Program-made: the position numbers and the translations under genes | Shown: positions 54,472-62,907 of the stretch, one piece after another | Numbering within the stretch: the stretch's first letter is position 1 | How the letters are laid out: every line of letters starts with the position of its first letter | The notes under the pieces: model-generated | Told to the model about the DNA's origin: nothing | The model's database searches: none | Seen by the model: only the letters and a program-made list of their open reading frames with translations | From: Halomarina ordinaria | GTDB taxonomy: Archaea; Halobacteriota; Halobacteria; Halobacteriales; Haloarculaceae | Length of the DNA stretch: 64,000 bases | NCBI RefSeq assembly: GCF_030553305.1 | Contig: NZ_JARRAH010000001.1 | Span: 682,001-746,000 of the forward strand | Direction: 5' to 3'

Positions 54472-54897
54472 TCAGTTCCCGTCGGCGGCCACCTCGTCGA
54501 ACAGGTCCCGGACGCGGCGCGCTATCTCGTCGCGTATCTCCCGGACGCGCTCGGGGTCCTCCCCGTCGGGGTCGGCGAGCGCCCAGTCGCGGACGTCGAC
54601 GCCCGCCGCGTCGCCGAGGTCGAGGGTCGAACAGCCCATCGTGGCGACGTAGTCACAGGTACGCAGTTCCTCGGTCGATATCTCGCGGGGCGTCGTCGCC
54701 GAGAGGTCGAGGCCTTCCTCGCGCATGACCTCGACCACCTCCTCGTGGACGTGGTCCGCGGGGTGGGTGCCGCCGGTGAGTATCTCCCAGTCGAGGCCGC
54801 GCGCCGCTCGTTCTCGGTTCGCGAACGCGGTCGCCATCTGCGAGCGACCGGCGTTCTGGACGCACACGAACGCGAGCCGTGGTGTGTCGGTGGACAT
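54472..54897 (-). CDS. arsC: low-molecular-weight phosphatase / arsenate reductase (ArsC-like)
   Basis: 141 residues. LMW-PTP fold with P-loop CVQNAGRSQMA (Cys12 in the numbering of this protein) and additional Cys at VATMGCSTLD, the pair used by thioredoxin-coupled ArsC for arsenate reduction. Its location 270 bp from arsR-arsM supports arsenate reductase over protein phosphatase. Halophilic acidic tail. Confidence 0.88.
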   Translation of the reverse strand: MSTDTPRLAFVCVQNAGRSQMATAFANRERAARGLDWEILTGGTHPADHVHEEVVEVMREEGLDLSATTPREISTEELRTCDYVATMGCSTLDLGDAAGVDVRDWALADPDGEDPERVREIRDEIARRVRDLFDEVAADGN

Positions 54898-55136
54898 GGG
54901 TCTGTGTCAGGGGGTAGGCGTCGAGGGTCGGCCGTCGCCGTGAGGGGACGGTCGTCCGATACTCGACCCAGTCGAGACCACGCGGATAAGCCTACCGGAC
55001 GGTCTCTCGATAGGACTCGCGTTCCCACCGTAGCCGTCGGGAGCGCTCGTGAGACGCCCGGTAGCCGAATCGAACGTCGCTCGTGTCGCCCCTCACGCCA
55101 TCACCACGGTCGCGGACGCCGACCTGCGCAACAGAT

Positions 55137-55172
55137 ATATTAGCGTACGCTAATATTAGAAATCGCTAATAT
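55137..55172 (+). promoter_or_regulatory. arsR operator: 20-bp palindrome plus a half-site
   Basis: ATATTAGCGTACGCTAATAT is a perfect 20-bp palindrome (55137-55156); a further CGCTAATAT half-site at 55164-55172 reaches the ATG itself. The palindrome contains the TATA-like GATATATTAG, so a bound repressor would block TBP. Confidence 0.75.
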
Positions 55173-55533
55173 GGAATCCTCGATGGACCCGGACGGCGAC
55201 ACGAGCGAACCCGGGTGCTGTGGCGCGAGCCACGAGCTCCCCGAGTCGGCGCTGGCGGCGGACGTGCGAGTGTTGTCGGCGCTCGGCAACGCGACGCGCT
55301 ACGAGGCGCTGCGCATCGTGGCGGGGAGCGACGACGGCGTCTGCGTCTGCGAACTCCAGCCGAGTCTCGGCGTCGGCCAGAGCGCCGTGAGTCAGGCGCT
55401 CTCGCGGCTCTACGAGGCGGGGCTGGTCACCCGACGCACGGAGGGACGCTGGCGGTACTACTCGGCGACCCCGCTCGCCCGGCGACTGACCGACACCCTC
55501 GACGAGGTGCGCGAGCGCGAGGAGGAATCGTGA
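55171..55533 (+). CDS. arsR: ArsR-family metal-responsive repressor
   Basis: 120 residues. Winged helix with GNATRYEALRIVAGSDDGVCVCEL: the CVC pair is the usual alpha3 metalloid-binding site; the recognition helix VGQSAVSQALSRLYEAGLVTRR follows. N-terminal CC pair (PGCCGASHE) may add ligands. Adjacent palindromic operator indicates autoregulation. Forms an operon with arsM. Confidence 0.93.
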   Translation: MESSMDPDGDTSEPGCCGASHELPESALAADVRVLSALGNATRYEALRIVAGSDDGVCVCELQPSLGVGQSAVSQALSRLYEAGLVTRRTEGRWRYYSATPLARRLTDTLDEVREREEES

Positions 55534-55564
55534 GCGAGAACGGGAACGCGGAGAGAGAGAGGGA

Positions 55565-56359
55565 GTGGAGAACGCGGACGACCACCGACGAATCGTCCGC
55601 GAGCGGTACGCGAGCATCGCGTCCGAGCGAAGCGGGTGTTGCTCCGACGACGGCTGTTGCGACTCGGACGAGAGCGAGGGAGAACCTGGGAGCCGACACC
55701 TCGGCGACACCGAAGAGGACCTGAACGCCGTCGCCGACGGTGCGGACCTCGGCCTCGGCTGTGGGAACCCGACGGCGCTCGCGGCCCTCTCGCCGGGCGA
55801 GCGGGTCCTCGATATGGGGTCGGGTGCCGGTTTCGACTGCTTCCTCGCCGCGCAGGCGGTGGGGGAGGAGGGCCACGTCGTCGGCGTCGACATGACCCCC
55901 GAGATGGTCGAACGCGCCCGCGAGAACGGCGAGGAGAACGGCGCGACGAACGTCGAGTTCCGCCTCGGCGAGATAGAACACCTGCCGGTCGCCGACGGGA
56001 GCGTCGACGTGGTCGTCTCGAACTGCGTCGTCAACCTCTCGCCGGCGAAGGAGCAGGTGTTCGAAGAGGCGTTCCGGGCGCTCGCACCCGGGGGACGAGT
56101 GGCCATCTCCGACGTCGTCCGGACCGCCCCGATACCCGAGTCGGCGCGCCGGGACCCGGCGTCGCTCTCGGCGTGCGTCGCGGGCGCGGAGACGGTCGAC
56201 GTGGTGGCGAACCTGCTCACCGGGGTGGGGTTCGAGGACGTCCGAATCGAGCCGAAGGCGGAGAGCGAGCGGTTCATCCGCGAGTGGGACGACGACCACG
56301 ACCCGAGCGACTACCTCGTCTCGGCGACCGTCGAGGCGCGTAAGCCGGTCGAGAGCTAG
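55565..56359 (+). CDS. arsM: arsenite methyltransferase
   Basis: 264 residues from a GTG at 55565. SAM-dependent: motif I VLDMGSGAGFDCFLAAQ, post I VVGVDMTPEMVERA. ArsM cysteines are seen in the N-terminal GCCSDDGCC, in VVSNCVVNLSP, and in LSACVAGAET, sufficient to bind As(III). Methylates arsenite. It is 31 bp after arsR, same strand, so co-regulated. Its stop overlaps the convergent glycosylase gene by 4 nt. Confidence 0.94.
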   Translation: MENADDHRRIVRERYASIASERSGCCSDDGCCDSDESEGEPGSRHLGDTEEDLNAVADGADLGLGCGNPTALAALSPGERVLDMGSGAGFDCFLAAQAVGEEGHVVGVDMTPEMVERARENGEENGATNVEFRLGEIEHLPVADGSVDVVVSNCVVNLSPAKEQVFEEAFRALAPGGRVAISDVVRTAPIPESARRDPASLSACVAGAETVDVVANLLTGVGFEDVRIEPKAESERFIREWDDDHDPSDYLVSATVEARKPVES

Positions 56360-57270
56360 ACCGACCCGCCCGTTCTGAGGTAGAAGAAGACGTAGGTCTG
56401 GGCGTAGCCGGCGTACTCGCCGCCGAAGCGCTCGCGGATGGCCCGGGAGGTCTCCCTGTAACTCCCCCGGTCGCACTCCGGGTAGTGGTCCGCGATGGCG
56501 GTACGAATCCACGTGTCGAGCGGGACGGCTTCGAGGAAGCCGAGCGAGAACAGGAGGACGCAGTCGGCCACCTTGTCGCCGACGCCGACGAACCGCGTGA
56601 GGTAGTCGCGGGCCTCCTCGTAGGGGAGGTCCGCGGCGGCGAGCGGGTGGGCTTCACCGTCGGCGACCATCTCGGCGGTGCGGGCGACGTAGGGCGCTCG
56701 ATAGCCGAGTCCGAGTTCGCGCAGACGTTCCTCGGTCGCCTCGGCGAGTTGGTCGGGTCGGGGGAAGGCGTAGTACGTCTCGCCGTCGAACGCGACGGGG
56801 TCGCCGAACTCGCGGGCGAGGCGGGTCTGCATCCCGTGGATGCGCGCGACGCGCATCTGCGCCGAGCAGATGAACGAGACGAGCGTCCGGAAGGGCGGGT
56901 CGCGCACGAGGCGCATCCCGCGGTAGGCGTCGTAGGCGGCCGCGAGCAGGGGGTCATCCGGCGTCCGCGCCACGATGGCGTCCAGGTCGTCGTCCAGTCG
57001 GAGCAACTCGACGAGGTGGTCGTGGGCGTCGACGCTCGACGCCCACTCCAGGCCGCCGTCGAACTGCCGGGCGCGGACCACCGCGGGGTCGTCGCCCGTC
57101 ACCGTCTCCGGGAGGACGGTGTAGTACCAGGCGTCCCCGCCGTGGGCGAGTTCGTCGTCGTACATCCCTCCGTCCTCCCGCGACCACGTGTAGGTCTGTC
57201 CGCTCTCGACGGTGGCCTGGAGGTCGAACCCCCCGGCCAGCGCGGCGAGCGGTATCCGCCCGGTTTCCAT
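56356..57270 (-). CDS. ogg: 8-oxoguanine DNA glycosylase (OGG1 family)
   Basis: 304 residues from the ATG at 57270 (METGRIPLAALAGGFDLQAT). HhH-GPD enzyme removing 8-oxoguanine: N-terminal beta-domain (ESGQTYTWSREDGGMY), helix-hairpin-helix with catalytic Lys in FVGVGDKVADCVLLFS and Asp in AVPLDTWIRTAI. Complete. Base-excision repair in the cytosol. It converges with arsM. Confidence 0.92.
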   Translation of the reverse strand: METGRIPLAALAGGFDLQATVESGQTYTWSREDGGMYDDELAHGGDAWYYTVLPETVTGDDPAVVRARQFDGGLEWASSVDAHDHLVELLRLDDDLDAIVARTPDDPLLAAAYDAYRGMRLVRDPPFRTLVSFICSAQMRVARIHGMQTRLAREFGDPVAFDGETYYAFPRPDQLAEATEERLRELGLGYRAPYVARTAEMVADGEAHPLAAADLPYEEARDYLTRFVGVGDKVADCVLLFSLGFLEAVPLDTWIRTAIADHYPECDRGSYRETSRAIRERFGGEYAGYAQTYVFFYLRTGGSV

Positions 57271-57352
57271 CACGCGGACCGACGGGTCGGCCGCGCTTCC
57301 CGGTTACGACTCGGGGCGAACCTTCATGACACCCCACGAGAAAGCCCATGGT

Positions 57353-57778
57353 ATGGAGTGTCGTGTCGCCGTCGAGGCTGCCGTCCCGGTGTACGACGTC
57401 GCGTCCGCCGACGAGGCGGTGCGCATCGCCATCTCGAAGACCGGCGACATGCTGAACCCCGACCTGAACTACGTCGAGATATCGATGGGGAGTCGGGCGT
57501 GTCCGCACTGCGACGGGGACCTCGACCCGGCGTTCGTCGCGGCCGACGAGGGACTGGTCGCCCTCGAACTGGAGATGACGGTGTTCAACGTCGAGGACGA
57601 ACAGCACGCCTCGCGCATCGCGCGCAAGGAGATCGGCCAGCGGATGCGGAAGATACCGCTCGACGTGGTGCGCGTCACCGTCGTCGAGGAGGAGACCGAA
57701 GACGAAGCCGGCGACGAGGAGGAGACGAGCGCGGACGACGGCGACGCGGCGGGCGAGAGTCGTGACTCGTCGTCGTAA
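57353..57778 (+). CDS. UPF0212 / DUF555 protein (copy 2)
   Basis: 141 residues from the ATG at 57353 (MECRVAVEAAVPVYDVAS). It keeps the family core LNYVEISMG, CPHCDGDLDPAFVAADEGLVALE, EMTVFNVEDEQHASRIARKEIG, with a long acidic tail of about 30 residues that copy 1 lacks. Function unknown. Monocistronic; promoter region faces the OGG gene. Confidence 0.88.
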   Translation: MECRVAVEAAVPVYDVASADEAVRIAISKTGDMLNPDLNYVEISMGSRACPHCDGDLDPAFVAADEGLVALELEMTVFNVEDEQHASRIARKEIGQRMRKIPLDVVRVTVVEEETEDEAGDEEETSADDGDAAGESRDSSS

Positions 57779-57802
57779 CTGTTAGTGGGGGCCGCGAGAG
57801 AA

Positions 57803-58039
57803 TCAGTCGGCTGCTGCGGAGACGGGCTGTTCGTCGACCACATCTATTTCGCCAGTTATGCCTTTGGCGAGCGCGAAGACGGCCTTCTTGTGTTCGGTCT
57901 TGGACTTGTGGATAGACGTCGGGCGAACCCCCAGTTCGTCGTACGCCGTGTGGTCTATCGGGGAGTCGGTCCGTTCCTGACAGTGGTCTCGTACCTGTGC
58001 GAGTAGGCCATGAAGGTGAATGAGCTCCTGCTTCTTCAT
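57803..58039 (-). CDS. UPF0058 family protein
   Basis: 78 residues from the ATG at 58039 (MKKQELIHLHGLLAQVRDHC). Small helical archaeal family of unknown function, typically 80-90 residues, with the conserved KKQELIHLH start and the IHKSKTEHKKAVFALA core. A TATA box at 58066-58073 supports the start. A strong inverted repeat lies about 115 bp further upstream. Confidence 0.9.
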   Translation of the reverse strand: MKKQELIHLHGLLAQVRDHCQERTDSPIDHTAYDELGVRPTSIHKSKTEHKKAVFALAKGITGEIDVVDEQPVSAAAD

Positions 58040-58065
58040 GCTCAGCACTCGATAACGACTGGGGG

Positions 58066-58073
58066 CATATAGT
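58066..58073 (-). promoter_or_regulatory. UPF0058 gene TATA box
   Basis: Minus strand ACTATATG lies about 27-34 bp before the ATG at 58039; a textbook position. Confidence 0.55.
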
Positions 58074-58152
58074 ATTACCCTGAGTACCGTTAGCACGTTC
58101 CTGCAGGCCGATGCGTTAGCCGGTCACGTGGCCGAATTCGATATGGTTGAGC

Positions 58153-58178
58153 GTAATCGGTAGTTAACCACCGATTAC
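58153..58178. promoter_or_regulatory. inverted repeat with 9-bp perfect arms
   Basis: GTAATCGGT and ACCGATTAC enclose AGTTAACC (8 bp). It lies between the 3' end of the zinc-ribbon gene (17 bp away) and the UPF0058 promoter. It could be an RNA hairpin ending the zinc-ribbon transcript, although no T-run follows, or a regulator site. Confidence 0.5.
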
Positions 58179-58195
58179 ACGGAGGAGAGGGACCG

Positions 58196-58378
58196 TCAGC
58201 TCAGTTGCTTCAGCGTGTCGAGGTCGTGTTCGGTCCGCGCGAACTCGGCGGTGCGTCGGGTCGCGTGACAGTTCGGGCAGTGATACATGTCCTTGTGTTC
58301 GGGGAGGTCACGGGGGGCGGATTCCCACTGTTTACCGCACTCGGGACACAGCAACCTGACGTACGTTTCGGGCGGCAT
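58196..58378 (-). CDS. small zinc-ribbon protein (DUF7836-like)
   Basis: 60 residues from the ATG at 58378 (MPPETYVRLLCPECGKQW). CPECG and CPNCH, separated by about 21 residues (ESAPRDLPEHKDMYH), make a single zinc finger. The C-terminus is helical and acidic (EHDLDTLKQLS). It directly follows tfb on the same strand, suggesting a transcription-related role, inferred from location only. Confidence 0.82.
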   Translation of the reverse strand: MPPETYVRLLCPECGKQWESAPRDLPEHKDMYHCPNCHATRRTAEFARTEHDLDTLKQLS

Positions 58379-58420
58379 GCCCCGACGTGCGCTGGCCACC
58401 CACAAAAACCTTGAGACGTG

Positions 58421-59404
58421 TTAGAGTGCCGCAGTGACTTCGCTCGCTTCGAGCAGTTCCTTGTACCGGTTGCGGATGGTCACCTCGGAGATGTTCGCCA
58501 CGTCGGAGACCTGGCTCTGGGTGACCTTCTCGTTCGAGAGCAGCGCCGCGGCGTAGATGGCCGCCGCCGCCAGCCCAACCGGCGACTTCCCGCTCAGCAG
58601 GCCGGCCTCGCGGGCTCCCTTCAGCAGTTCGCGCGCGCGGCGTTCGACCTCGTCGCTGAGGTCGAGGTCGCTGGCGAAGCGCGGGACGTAGCTCTCGGGG
58701 TCCGCCGGCTTTATCTCGAGGTTGAGCTGTCGGACGACGTAGCGGTACGTCCGGGTGAGCTCCATCTTGTCGATGCGCGAGACCATCGTCACCTCGTCGA
58801 GGCTGCGGGGGGTGCCGGCCTGCCGGGCGGCGGCGTAGACGGCGCTCGTCGCGACGCCCTCGATGGACCGCCCGGGGAGGAGGTCCTCGGCGAGCGCGCG
58901 CCGGTAGATGACGCTGGCGGTCTCCCGGACGTTCTTCGGGAGGCCGAGGGCGCTCGACATCCGGTCGATTTCCCCGAGCGCCTGCTTGAGGTTGCGCTCC
59001 TTGGAGTCGCGCGTGCGGAAGCGCTCGTTCCACGTGCGCAGCCGCTGCATCTTCGCGCGCTGGCGGCTGGAGAGCGCCCGTCCGTAGGCGTCCTTGTCCT
59101 GCCAGCCGATGTTGGTCGACAGCCCCTTGTCGTGCATCATCTTCGTGGTAGGGGCGCCGACGCGCGACTTCTGGTCGCGCTCGGCGGAGTCGAACGCGCG
59201 CCACTCCGGGCCGCGGTCGATGCTGTCCTCCTCGACGACGAGGCCGCAGGCCGAACACACGGTCTCGCCGTGTTCGGTGTCCGACTCCAGGCGGCCGCCG
59301 CACTCCGGACACGTCGTCAGGTTCTCCGTCTCGGTCGTCTCGGTCGTCTCCGTTCGTTCCGTCGTCGTCTCGTCGCTGTAGGTTCGTATGGTCGTATCGG
59401 GCAT
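58421..59404 (-). CDS. tfb: transcription initiation factor B (TFB)
   Basis: 327 residues. General factor that bridges TBP-DNA and RNA polymerase. N-terminal zinc ribbon (CPECGG...CSACG), B-reader/linker (RGPEWRAFD), then two cyclin repeats, the second ending VANISEVTIRNRYKELLEA. A short Thr/Glu repeat (TERTETTETTETE) precedes the ribbon and is a likely slippage expansion. Promoter with TATA at 59486-59496 and a leader of about 55 nt, unlike the leaderless majority. Confidence 0.96.
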   Translation of the reverse strand: MPDTTIRTYSDETTTERTETTETTETENLTTCPECGGRLESDTEHGETVCSACGLVVEEDSIDRGPEWRAFDSAERDQKSRVGAPTTKMMHDKGLSTNIGWQDKDAYGRALSSRQRAKMQRLRTWNERFRTRDSKERNLKQALGEIDRMSSALGLPKNVRETASVIYRRALAEDLLPGRSIEGVATSAVYAAARQAGTPRSLDEVTMVSRIDKMELTRTYRYVVRQLNLEIKPADPESYVPRFASDLDLSDEVERRARELLKGAREAGLLSGKSPVGLAAAAIYAAALLSNEKVTQSQVSDVANISEVTIRNRYKELLEASEVTAAL

Positions 59405-59485
59405 TGTGGTGGTGAGGTAGGGTCGCTGTGGGGCGGAGAAAGAGAGAGGCCCACAGGTCGCTCTTCACTCTCAGTTAGCGCGTAA

Positions 59486-59496
59486 ACTATTTAAAC
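59486..59496 (-). promoter_or_regulatory. tfb: tfb promoter TATA box
   Basis: Minus strand GGTTTAAATAGTTT is a strong TATA element about 82-92 bp upstream of the ATG at 59404, which implies a leader of roughly 55-60 nt. Confidence 0.5.
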
Positions 59497-59645
59497 CTGT
59501 CGCCGGCTGGCCTTCGCGAAAACCGGACGACTGCGGCGGGTTTCGTCGACACCGACGCCCTGGGAGTGGTCCGCCACGACCGTGATATATCATGTATAAG
59601 AGTTTCGCCCTGCCGGACGGATGCCGCCACGTCTTTGTATCACCT

Positions 59646-59660
59646 GTTGGTACCACCAAC
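59646..59660. promoter_or_regulatory. perfect inverted repeat before the symporter gene
   Basis: GTTGGT ACC ACCAAC, 6-bp perfect arms, lies 29-43 bp upstream of the GTG at 59689, overlapping the expected core-promoter position. A candidate operator. Confidence 0.4.
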
Positions 59661-59688
59661 TCATGGCACTGTCGAGTGGTGGTGAGCG

Positions 59689-61239
59689 GTGGTAGACAGC
59701 GGGGTCGCGCTCGCGGCGACGGTCGTGGTCGTCGTCGCGACGGCAGCCGTCGGTATCGTCGCGGGGCGCCGTGGAATCGCGACCGTCGAGGACTTCATCT
59801 CGGCGCGAAACACCGTCGAGCGGGGGTCGCTGACGGCGACCATCGTCGCCTCGAGCATGGGGGCGTGGATACTGTTCTCGCCGGCGGAGGCCGGCGCCGC
59901 CTTCGGCGGCATCTCCGCCGTCGTGGGGTACGCCGTCGGGAGCGCCGTCCCGCTCGCGGTCTACGCCTTCCTCGGGCCGCGGATTCGACGCCTCATCCCG
60001 GCGGGCCACAGCCTCACCGAGTACGCCTACGTCCGCTACGGGCCGACGATGTACGCGTTCGTCCTCGTCATCAGCGTCGCGTACATGTTCGCGTTCCTCG
60101 CCGCCGAGATGACCGGCATCGCCCGGGGACTCCAGGTGGTCGCGGGCGTCCCCCTCTGGCAGACGGCCCTCACCATCGGCCTCGCCGTCGCCTGCTACAC
60201 CGCCTACGGCGGCCTCAAGGCGAGCGTCCTCACCGACGCGGTCCAGACGCTCGTCATCCTCCCGCTGCTCGCGGTCGGGTTCGGGGCCGCCCTCCTCTCG
60301 CTCGGCGGCGCGCGGGCCATCCACGCGGAGGTGGTCGCGACCGACCCGACGCTGCTCGACCCCGGCTTCGCCGGCGGCGTCGAGTTCGGTATCTACGTCG
60401 TCGTCGCCATCCTCGCCGCCGAGATGCTCAACCAGGCGTGGTGGCAGCGCATCTACGCCGCCGCCGACAGCGGCACCCTCAGGCGCTCGTTCCTCGTCGC
60501 CGCCGTCGCCGTCGTGCCGATGGTGTTCCTCGCCGGCCTGTTCGGCCTGGTCGCTCGCGGTCGCGGGGTCGGGACGGACCAGGCGAGCGAGGCGTTCTTC
60601 GTCGTCGTCGGGGACGCGTTCGCCGACCCCATCGTCCTCGCGGTGGTCGTCCTCGCCGTCCTCCTGGTGACGAGCAGCGCCGACACGCTGTTCAACGCCA
60701 TCGCGAGCGTCGTCACCGCCGACCTGCCCCGACTCGTCGCCATCGAGGGCCGCGCGCTGACGCTCGCCGCCCGCGTCCTGACCGTCGTCGTCGCCCTCGC
60801 GAGCACGTTCGTCGCAGCACAGGGCTACAGCGTCCTCGCGGTCTTCTTCGTCGCCGACCTGCTCGCGACGGCGACGTTCGTCCCCCTGCTCGCCGGCCTC
60901 TACTCCCGGCGGCTCACCGGCGGTGGGGCACTCGTCGCCGGCGTCGGCGGCCTCCTCGTCGGCGGGGCGCTGTTCCCCCTGACCCCCCCGACGCTCCAGG
61001 TGCTCCCGCTCCCGGCGACGTTCTTCAACGCCTTCATCGGCGCCGCGACGGTCTCCCTCGCACTGACGCTCCTCGCGGCGCTCGTCTCCGGGGCGCGCTT
61101 CGACCTCGGGCGCCTCGACCGGGAGATCGCACGGCTCGACGACCCCACGGCGAACGCGGACGGAGGGCGACTCCGGAGCGACGGGGGGTCGACGGCGACG
61201 GCTCCGGCGGACGGTGACGAGGAGGGAGAGCGATGCTGA
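59689..61239 (+). CDS. sodium:solute symporter (SSS family)
   Basis: 516 residues from a GTG at 59689. About 13 membrane segments; SSS-type elements include the N-terminal GRRGIATVEDFISARN, GLKASVLTDAVQ and the sodium-site-like segment LLVTSSADTLFNAIASV. Soluble acidic C-terminal tail of about 40 residues. Probably imports an organic solute with sodium; substrate unknown. Overlaps a 40-residue membrane ORF by 7 nt. Confidence 0.92.
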   Translation: MVDSGVALAATVVVVVATAAVGIVAGRRGIATVEDFISARNTVERGSLTATIVASSMGAWILFSPAEAGAAFGGISAVVGYAVGSAVPLAVYAFLGPRIRRLIPAGHSLTEYAYVRYGPTMYAFVLVISVAYMFAFLAAEMTGIARGLQVVAGVPLWQTALTIGLAVACYTAYGGLKASVLTDAVQTLVILPLLAVGFGAALLSLGGARAIHAEVVATDPTLLDPGFAGGVEFGIYVVVAILAAEMLNQAWWQRIYAAADSGTLRRSFLVAAVAVVPMVFLAGLFGLVARGRGVGTDQASEAFFVVVGDAFADPIVLAVVVLAVLLVTSSADTLFNAIASVVTADLPRLVAIEGRALTLAARVLTVVVALASTFVAAQGYSVLAVFFVADLLATATFVPLLAGLYSRRLTGGGALVAGVGGLLVGGALFPLTPPTLQVLPLPATFFNAFIGAATVSLALTLLAALVSGARFDLGRLDREIARLDDPTANADGGRLRSDGGSTATAPADGDEEGERC

Positions 61240-61355
61240 CGACCCTCTCGCCGCTCGCGTTCGCGCTCCTCGCGTGGGGGTCGGTCGCGCTCGTCCTCGG
61301 GGTGTTCGCCTACGAGGTGTACGAACTGCTCGGCGAGTGGCGCCTCAGACGGTGA
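61233..61355 (+). CDS. 40-residue membrane protein, symporter partner candidate
   Basis: Starts inside the symporter 3' end (7-nt overlap), MLTTLSPLAFALLAWGSVAL then a short second part VLGVFAYEVYELLGEWRLRR. One membrane span with a basic C-terminus. The overlap indicates translational coupling. SSS transporters in other prokaryotes are paired with small membrane proteins such as DUF3311 or DUF485 types, but I cannot match this to a named family. It overlaps the convergent DUF357 gene by 11 nt. Confidence 0.6.
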   Translation: MLTTLSPLAFALLAWGSVALVLGVFAYEVYELLGEWRLRR

Positions 61356-61629
61356 AGAGGTGGCCCTCATCGGGCACGTCGAACAGTCCGAGGCGGGCAC
61401 CGGCGTCGAGCCACCCGTGCCCGTAGGAGAAGGAGGCGAGGGCGTTCACGAGGTCGCCCTGTTCGCGGAAGTGTCGACCGTCGTCGAGGTAGGAGGCGGC
61501 CATCTCGCGGTACTCGGCCGCCGCGTCGGCGAGCGGCGACCCCTCGGGGACGGCCACCGAAGCGGCGTCGAGCGCCTCCGACAGCAGGCGCTCGTAACGG
61601 TCGGTCTTCTCTGCGAGGTCTGCGGCCAT
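61345..61629 (-). CDS. DUF357 domain protein
   Basis: 94 residues. Helical hairpin protein: LAEKTDRYERLLSEALDAA, EYREMAASYLDDGRHFREQG and LVNALASFSYGHGWLDAG, the last being the DUF357 signature seen in archaea. Unknown function. Same strand as and 52 bp downstream of the aminotransferase. Confidence 0.88.
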   Translation of the reverse strand: MAADLAEKTDRYERLLSEALDAASVAVPEGSPLADAAAEYREMAASYLDDGRHFREQGDLVNALASFSYGHGWLDAGARLGLFDVPDEGHLFTV

Positions 61630-61681
61630 GGTGGGAGGGCGAGACGGGAGGGCAAAGCGGTGGCGACTCCGCCGGCTCGAC

Positions 61682-62782
61682 TCAGAGCGCGTCGAGGAGC
61701 GCGTCGACGTCGCCCGGCGTGTTGAACACGTGCAGCGACGCTCGCACCGCGTCGGGGTAGGGGAGCGACCGGACGACGATACCCTCGCTCGCGAGCCGTT
61801 CGACGGTCGCTTCCGGGTCGTCGACCGTGAACGTGACCAGCCCCGACTCCGGGTCGGCGGGACTGAGACAGCGCTCCCCGAGCCCCTCCTTCAGGCGGTC
61901 GGTCAGCGCGGCGATGTGGGACTCGACGGTCTCCATCCCCAACTCGTCCAGCAGGTCCATCGCGGCCTGCAGCCCGACGTAGGGGGCGGGGTTGGTCGTC
62001 CCCACCTCCAGGCGGGCGGCGCCGGGCTTGAGCGACGGTTCGGCGGCGTCCGGGTCCTCGACGCTCCGGTAGCCCACCATCGCCGGCTGGAGGTCCCCAC
62101 ACACCTCCTCGCGGACGTGGAGGAAGCCCGCTCCCCACGGCCCGAGCAGCCACTTGTGGCCCGCGCCGGCGGCGAAGTCGGCACCCCACTCCGTCACGTC
62201 GACGTCCGTCTGGCCGGGCGACTGCACCGCGTCGACCAGCACCAGCGCCCCCGCGTCGTGGGCGATATCGACGAGGTCGGCCACGGGGAGGCGCGTCCCG
62301 TGGCTCCAGGTGATGGAGTTGAAGCAGACGAGGCGGGCGTCGGCGACGGCGTCCTTGTAGGCGTCGCGGTCCACTCGCCCGCCCGCCGTCTCGAGGACGC
62401 GCGTCTCGACGCCCTTCCGTTCGAGGTTCCACCACGGGAGGACGCCCGCCGAGTGTTCGAGGTCCGTGCGGACGACGACGTCGCCCGGTTCCCACTCGAC
62501 GCTCGCCGCGACGCGGCTGATGCCGTCCGCCGTCGAGTGGGTGAGCGCGATTTCGGCTGGCGACGCGCCGAGGAAGGCGGCGACGCGTTCGCGGGTCTCC
62601 TCGAACGCCTCGAAGGCGGCGGGGTAGGCGCCTTCGCCGGTCGGCGCTTCGGCCTCGTGGTAGTGGACGAACTCCGTCGTCGCCTCGATGGTCGACTCCG
62701 GGCAGGGGCCGGAGGCGCCGGTGTTCAGGTAGACGCCCTCCTCGAGTGCGGGAATCGACGTGCGCAGGTCCTCGGGGTCCAT
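61682..62782 (-). CDS. aminotransferase class V family protein (PLP)
   Basis: 366 residues from the ATG at 62782 (MDPEDLRTSIPALEEGVYLN). Fold-type I enzyme of the NifS/isopenicillin-N-epimerase-like group: LNTGASGPCPEST, VLVDAVQSPGQTDVDV and the PLP lysine in AAGAGHKWLLGPWG. No conserved catalytic cysteine loop of a cysteine desulfurase is apparent, so an amino-acid epimerase or lyase is more likely. Substrate unknown. Confidence 0.88.
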   Translation of the reverse strand: MDPEDLRTSIPALEEGVYLNTGASGPCPESTIEATTEFVHYHEAEAPTGEGAYPAAFEAFEETRERVAAFLGASPAEIALTHSTADGISRVAASVEWEPGDVVVRTDLEHSAGVLPWWNLERKGVETRVLETAGGRVDRDAYKDAVADARLVCFNSITWSHGTRLPVADLVDIAHDAGALVLVDAVQSPGQTDVDVTEWGADFAAGAGHKWLLGPWGAGFLHVREEVCGDLQPAMVGYRSVEDPDAAEPSLKPGAARLEVGTTNPAPYVGLQAAMDLLDELGMETVESHIAALTDRLKEGLGERCLSPADPESGLVTFTVDDPEATVERLASEGIVVRSLPYPDAVRASLHVFNTPGDVDALLDAL

Positions 62783-62907
62783 GCCCCGACCTGCCACGGC
62801 CGGCGGCGTCAACGTTCCGACTCCCTCCGGAGTCGTCACCGAACGCGAGTGTGCGCCGGGCGTACTCGTGCGCAAGCTACAAACACCGCCGAGGGTGTAT
62901 CTCGTGT

